Positions 60,190-64,000 of a stretch of DNA of 64,000 bases are shown here, piece after piece. Where the stretch lies: positions 1 through 64,000 of the forward strand of contig JAQUTY010000005.1 of assembly GCA_028694155.1 (NCBI GenBank). The letters run 5' to 3'. Source of the stretch: Eubacteriales bacterium. GTDB lineage: Bacteria; Bacillota; Clostridia; Christensenellales; CAG-138. Each line of letters opens with the position of its first letter. Position 1 is the first letter of the stretch. A program made the position numbers and the translations under genes. The notes beneath the pieces are model-generated. The model ran no database searches. It saw nothing but the letters and a program-made list of their open reading frames with translations, and was not told the origin of the DNA.

Positions 60190-61461
60190 TCATTCATTTC
60201 GCTGCTCCTCCTCTTCCCACAAAGTCTTGCAACTTTGCGGGAGCCCTGAACATAGCGGGAGCATATTGCCGTTAATAAGGTACAGATCGCCGCCCTGTTC
60301 AGCGGGGATAAGATCGAGGTTCTCAAGCTCCCGGATGTCGTTGGCAGACATCCACCCGTTCTGCCGCGCGGTGGCGTAGCCTGTCATGCGGCTCTGATAA
60401 TCGCCGCGCAGCAGACCTTCCAGATTAAACTTCACGAAATACTGCTTCTTCTCGTCCTCGGTGAGAAGTCTCCTCATGAAGGACTGCTCCCAGCGGATAA
60501 CCCATGGGTCGAGGGTGTATTTCACGAATTCAAGGGATTGCTGCTCAATATTAGAAAAGCTCGACTTTTCAAGGTCGCCCACCATGTGAGGCGGCACTCT
60601 GAAAATTCGAGCAATTTCATTGATTTGGAACTTGCGCGTTTCGAGAAACTGCGCCTGTTCCGGGGAGATGCCGATGGGCGTGTATTTCATGCCTTCTTCC
60701 AGAACGGCGACCTTACCGCTGTTGGCGCTGCCGCCGAACTGGGACTGCCATGCGTCCCGGACACGCTGCGGGTCTTTAATGGTACCGGGGTGTTCCAATA
60801 CACCGCCCGGTGCCGCACCGTTGGCAAAAAACTTCGCACCATATTCCTCGGTGGCGATGGCAAGGCCGATAGCGTTCTTTGCCATTGCGATTGGACTGTA
60901 GCCGACCAAGCCGTCAAAGCCAAGGCCGGGAATATGCAGCACATCGGAGGGTTTCAGAATGACTGTTGACCCCTTCATGGTGGGTGCTTCATCCGAGGAG
61001 CGGTTGTAGCTGTAATAGAGTTGCCCGCTCTGGTCGCGGTCGACTGTCATTTTGTTTGGCATCAGTGGGTACAGCGCCACGACTTCACGCTTGCCGTTGC
61101 GGATGATCTGCGCATAGGCATTGCCCCACAGGAGCAGATGGGTCATGAGCGTTTCCCGGAACACGAAGGAACTCATCTCCGGGTTCGGCTCGTCATGGAG
61201 CAGACGGTACAGTGGATGGTCGAAGGATTTCTCCTTGCCTCCGTCCGGCAGATAGTGGTACAGATTAAGCGGCAGTCCCGCCACCGCCTCCGCGAGAATA
61301 CGGACACAGGAGTAAACCGCCGTCATCTGCATGGCGGTGCGTTCCGTAACAGCTTTGCCGGCCGTGGTACCGCCGAACAAGAAGCTGTACGAACTGCCCG
61401 CCGTGCGGTTTTGTGGCTTGTCGCGGGAGCGAAACAGCCCTGAAAAAATGCTCATAAGCAT
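60190..61461 (-). CDS. HK97-family portal protein
   Basis: AMQMTAVYSCVRILAEAVAGLPLNLY, FQINEIARIFRVPPHMVGDL. Confidence 0.93.
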   Translation of the reverse strand: MLMSIFSGLFRSRDKPQNRTAGSSYSFLFGGTTAGKAVTERTAMQMTAVYSCVRILAEAVAGLPLNLYHYLPDGGKEKSFDHPLYRLLHDEPNPEMSSFVFRETLMTHLLLWGNAYAQIIRNGKREVVALYPLMPNKMTVDRDQSGQLYYSYNRSSDEAPTMKGSTVILKPSDVLHIPGLGFDGLVGYSPIAMAKNAIGLAIATEEYGAKFFANGAAPGGVLEHPGTIKDPQRVRDAWQSQFGGSANSGKVAVLEEGMKYTPIGISPEQAQFLETRKFQINEIARIFRVPPHMVGDLEKSSFSNIEQQSLEFVKYTLDPWVIRWEQSFMRRLLTEDEKKQYFVKFNLEGLLRGDYQSRMTGYATARQNGWMSANDIRELENLDLIPAEQGGDLYLINGNMLPLCSGLPQSCKTLWEEEEQRNE

Positions 61462-61480
61462 TACCTCCTCAAAAAAAGGT

Positions 61481-61510
61481 ATAAGAAAAGCACCTCCGAA
61501 GAGATGCTTA
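61481..61510 (-). terminator. Hairpin AAGCATCTC-ttcg-GAGGTGCTT-TTCTT after fic2
   Basis: Stem with TTCG loop and T-run on minus strand. Confidence 0.7.
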
Positions 61511-61530
61511 ACCTTAAAATTAGTTTGTTT

Positions 61531-61559
61531 CCCTTAAAGCAAAGCGGTTTATAATGGAA
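61531..61559 (+). repeat. Left inverted repeat of the fic2 cassette: CCCTTAAA-N9-TTTATAATGGAA
   Basis: Mirror copy at 62685-62713 with the same 9-nt spacing. Confidence 0.65.
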
Positions 61560-61565
61560 ACACCG

Positions 61566-62612
61566 TTATTTTAAGCGAATATAGAATGTCGCTTTTCCCG
61601 CACCTTCACGCTTCAGTTCTCCCGCCGCTACCATTTTTCGCAGAGAGCCTTCAACAGAACTTATACTGAGTGCCGGACACAGGTCGCGTATATCCTGCTT
61701 GGTGAACTTTCCGACTTTGCTTTGCACCGCTTTTCTGACCATGTCCACAGCCGGGAGTTTTTCTTCCACGATGGTGAATCTGTCCTCAAAATCCCTGTAT
61801 GCGGAAAGGATTGTACCAAGCAGATACTTGATAAAGGGAACAGCGTCTTCCGTTCCCTCGTGCCAACCTTGCTGCGAAGCGCCGAGTGCATCGTAGTAAA
61901 GGTCTTTATCTTTGGCGATTTTTGCTTCCAGTGAGATATATTTGCCGATGAAATAGCCGCTGCGGTACAGAAGCAGAGTGGTAAGCAGCCTGCTCATTCT
62001 GCCGTTTCCGTCGTTGAAGGGATGGATACACAAAAAATCATGGATGAATATCGGTATTGCAATCAGCGGTTCAACTTCATTGTTCCCGATGACACGGTTG
62101 TACTCCTCGCAAATTTTGTCCAATGCCTCCGGCGTTTCAAAAGGAGAAAGCGGCGTGAACAGCGTCGCCGTATGCCCGTCGGGGTATGTTGCGCTGATAT
62201 AGTTCTGCACATTTTTTGTCTGACCACCCATAGGGTTGCTCATATGGCTGCACATAATTTTATGAAGCTGAAGGATATAGTTCCGCGAAACGGGAATCGC
62301 GTCAAAGCTCTCATGAATAAGGCTGAGAACATCGCGGTATCCCGCAATTTCCTGCTCATCACGATTTTTCGGCGCGGTCTTTTCTTCGACCAGCTGACGA
62401 ATTCGTGTATTGGTTGTGACAATGCCCTCGATCGCATTCGACGCTTGCGTGCTTTGCACCTTCGCGATTTCGACCAGCTTCTCTAATTCATCCGGCTTTT
62501 GCTTGAGAAACTGCTCCTGCTTGCCGACTTCTTTGTAGATTGCCGCGACAAGACCCAGGACTTCGGAGTCCCATTTCTGCTCTTTGATTTTTGAGTAATT
62601 GAAATCTCGCAT
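61566..62612 (-). CDS. Fic protein 2, class II-like
   Basis: HPFNDGNGRMSR catalytic motif, ASNAIEGI (S-x3-E-G) inhibitory motif, C-terminal winged-helix-like region. Confidence 0.9.
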   Translation of the reverse strand: MRDFNYSKIKEQKWDSEVLGLVAAIYKEVGKQEQFLKQKPDELEKLVEIAKVQSTQASNAIEGIVTTNTRIRQLVEEKTAPKNRDEQEIAGYRDVLSLIHESFDAIPVSRNYILQLHKIMCSHMSNPMGGQTKNVQNYISATYPDGHTATLFTPLSPFETPEALDKICEEYNRVIGNNEVEPLIAIPIFIHDFLCIHPFNDGNGRMSRLLTTLLLYRSGYFIGKYISLEAKIAKDKDLYYDALGASQQGWHEGTEDAVPFIKYLLGTILSAYRDFEDRFTIVEEKLPAVDMVRKAVQSKVGKFTKQDIRDLCPALSISSVEGSLRKMVAAGELKREGAGKATFYIRLK

Positions 62613-62640
62613 TCTCTCAACCTCCTTTTGAATCCCTTAA

Positions 62641-62669
62641 AATATAGCACTATTAAAGGTATTAGTCAA
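62641..62669 (-). promoter_or_regulatory. Sigma-A-like promoter TTGACT-N17-TATATT for fic2
   Basis: Minus strand, 17-bp spacer, followed by RBS AAAGGAGG. Confidence 0.72.
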
Positions 62670-62684
62670 CAGAACGGCGAGATA

Positions 62685-62713
62685 TTCCATTATAAATTGT
62701 GCTAATTTAAGGG
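62685..62713 (-). repeat. Right inverted repeat of the fic2 cassette: reverse complement CCCTTAAA-N9-TTTATAATGGAA
   Basis: About 22 of 29 positions identical to 61531-61559. Confidence 0.65.
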
Positions 62714-62781
62714 AAAACTTATATCTGCATATATTTCCGAATATTATGTGCAGATACTCCCGCCATTATACAAGGCAATCG

Positions 62782-64000
62782 TTATATAAACAAAATGCCG
62801 CGGCTGTCATAGACCGAAGCGCCGTTATCCGTACCGCCGCGAATCGCACGGTCAAGCGCCATAATCGTGGCGACCGCTCCATCGATCTTCTCGGTGGACT
62901 TTTCCTTATCCGGCTTGATGTTCCCGGCGGGGTCGGTACGGATAAAGATGTTGTCCAGCATCCACCGCAGCACCGGGTGACCGCCGTGAGCGAGGTTCTG
63001 CTCCAGCGTCAGCTTCATCAGCTCTTTCGTAGGCGGGGACATATCTTTGAAGCCCTGACCGAAGGGTACGACCGTGAAACCCATACCCTCAAGGTTCTGC
63101 ACCATCTGCACCGCGCCCCAGCGGTCAAAAGCAATGTCGCGGATGTTGTACTTCTCTCCGAGTTTTTCAATAAACGATTCGATAAAGCCGTAATGCACCA
63201 CGTTGCCTTCGGTAGTCTGAAGATACCCCTGCCGCTGCCAAAGGTCATACGGCACATGGTCGCGCTTGACACGGAGGTCGATATTATCTTCCGGTATCCA
63301 AAAGAACGGCAGGATGCCGTATTTATCATCTTCGTCAACTGGCGGGAACACCAGTACGAACGCCGTGATATCCGTAGTAGACGAGAGGTCGAGTCCGCCG
63401 TAACAGACGCGCCCTTCGAGGTCTTCCGGGTCGACTTGGAAGGAACAGGCGTCCCACTTGTCCATCGGCATCCAACGCACCGCCTGTTTAACCCATTGAT
63501 TCAGCCGAAGCTGCCGGAAACTGTTTTTTCGCCAGGGTTCTGCTTGGCGCTTTCACAGGCGGTTTTGACCTTGTCGATGCCGACCGTGATGCCGAGGGAG
63601 GGGTTCGCTTTCTTCCATACCTTTGGGTCAGTCCAGTCCTCGGATTCGTCCGCGCCGTAGATAACGGGATAGAAGGTGGCGTCGTTTTTCCTGCCGTCGA
63701 TGATATCCTTTGCCTTCTGGTGGGTTTCGTAGCAGATGGACTGCGTATCGTTGCCGGCCGTGGTAATCAAAAAATACAGCGGCTGCATTCGTGCGTCGCC
63801 GCTGCCTTTGGTCATGACGTCGAACAGCTTTCTATTGGGCTGGGTGTGGAGCTCATCGAAAATAACGCCGTGGGTATTGAAGCCGTGCTTATTCGCAACA
63901 TCGGCGGACAGAACTTGGTAGGTGCTGTTGGTCGGGAGATACTTGAGCGTCTTCTGGCTTTCCAGTATCTTCACCCGCTTGGCGAGTGCCGGACAGAGCC
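62782..64000 (-). pseudogene. terL: Phage terminase large subunit, split by a frameshift and truncated by the window edge
   Basis: N-part 63501..64000 (GVIFDELHTQPNRKLFDVM) and C-part 62782..63480 (GLDLSSTTDITAF, nuclease-like); frame breaks at the T6 run 63524-63529. Confidence 0.8.

Overview
The window joins two different kinds of DNA. From 1 to about 39.7 kb it is ordinary low-GC Firmicutes/Clostridia-like chromosome: tRNA-Ser genes, rodA, pgi, trpS, rnpB, trmK, mnmA, glyS, recD2, spoIIID, murI, galE, spoVT, radC, feo genes, a complete pst-pho operon and hcp. From about 39.8 to 43.13 kb there is a remnant of a mobile element with tandem serine recombinases. The upstream one lost its N-terminal catalytic part at about 43.13 kb. 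Right at that breakpoint a GC-richer siphovirus-type prophage begins and runs off the right edge. Its order from the left is serine integrase, TnpW-like ORF, endolysin, holin, tail tip, tape measure, tail chaperone, head, HK97 capsid, ClpP-like protease, portal and terminase, nearly all on the minus strand. The main points for follow-up are: (1) two separate moron-like insertions inside the late structural operon, each encoding an apparently self-inhibited (S-x3-E-G) Fic protein and each with its own sigma-A-like promoter and terminator; one is paired with a DUF4180-like gene and the other is bracketed by imperfect ~29-bp inverted repeats; (2) the integrase-proximal prophage junction inside a serine recombinase gene; (3) a canonical A_AAA_AAC -1 frameshift site in the tail chaperone; (4) a frameshifted terminase large subunit; (5) a plus-strand mini-gene whose last codons form a bidirectional terminator; (6) iron, phosphate and redox operator candidates. 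All family names are from recognising sequences by eye; no database search was run.
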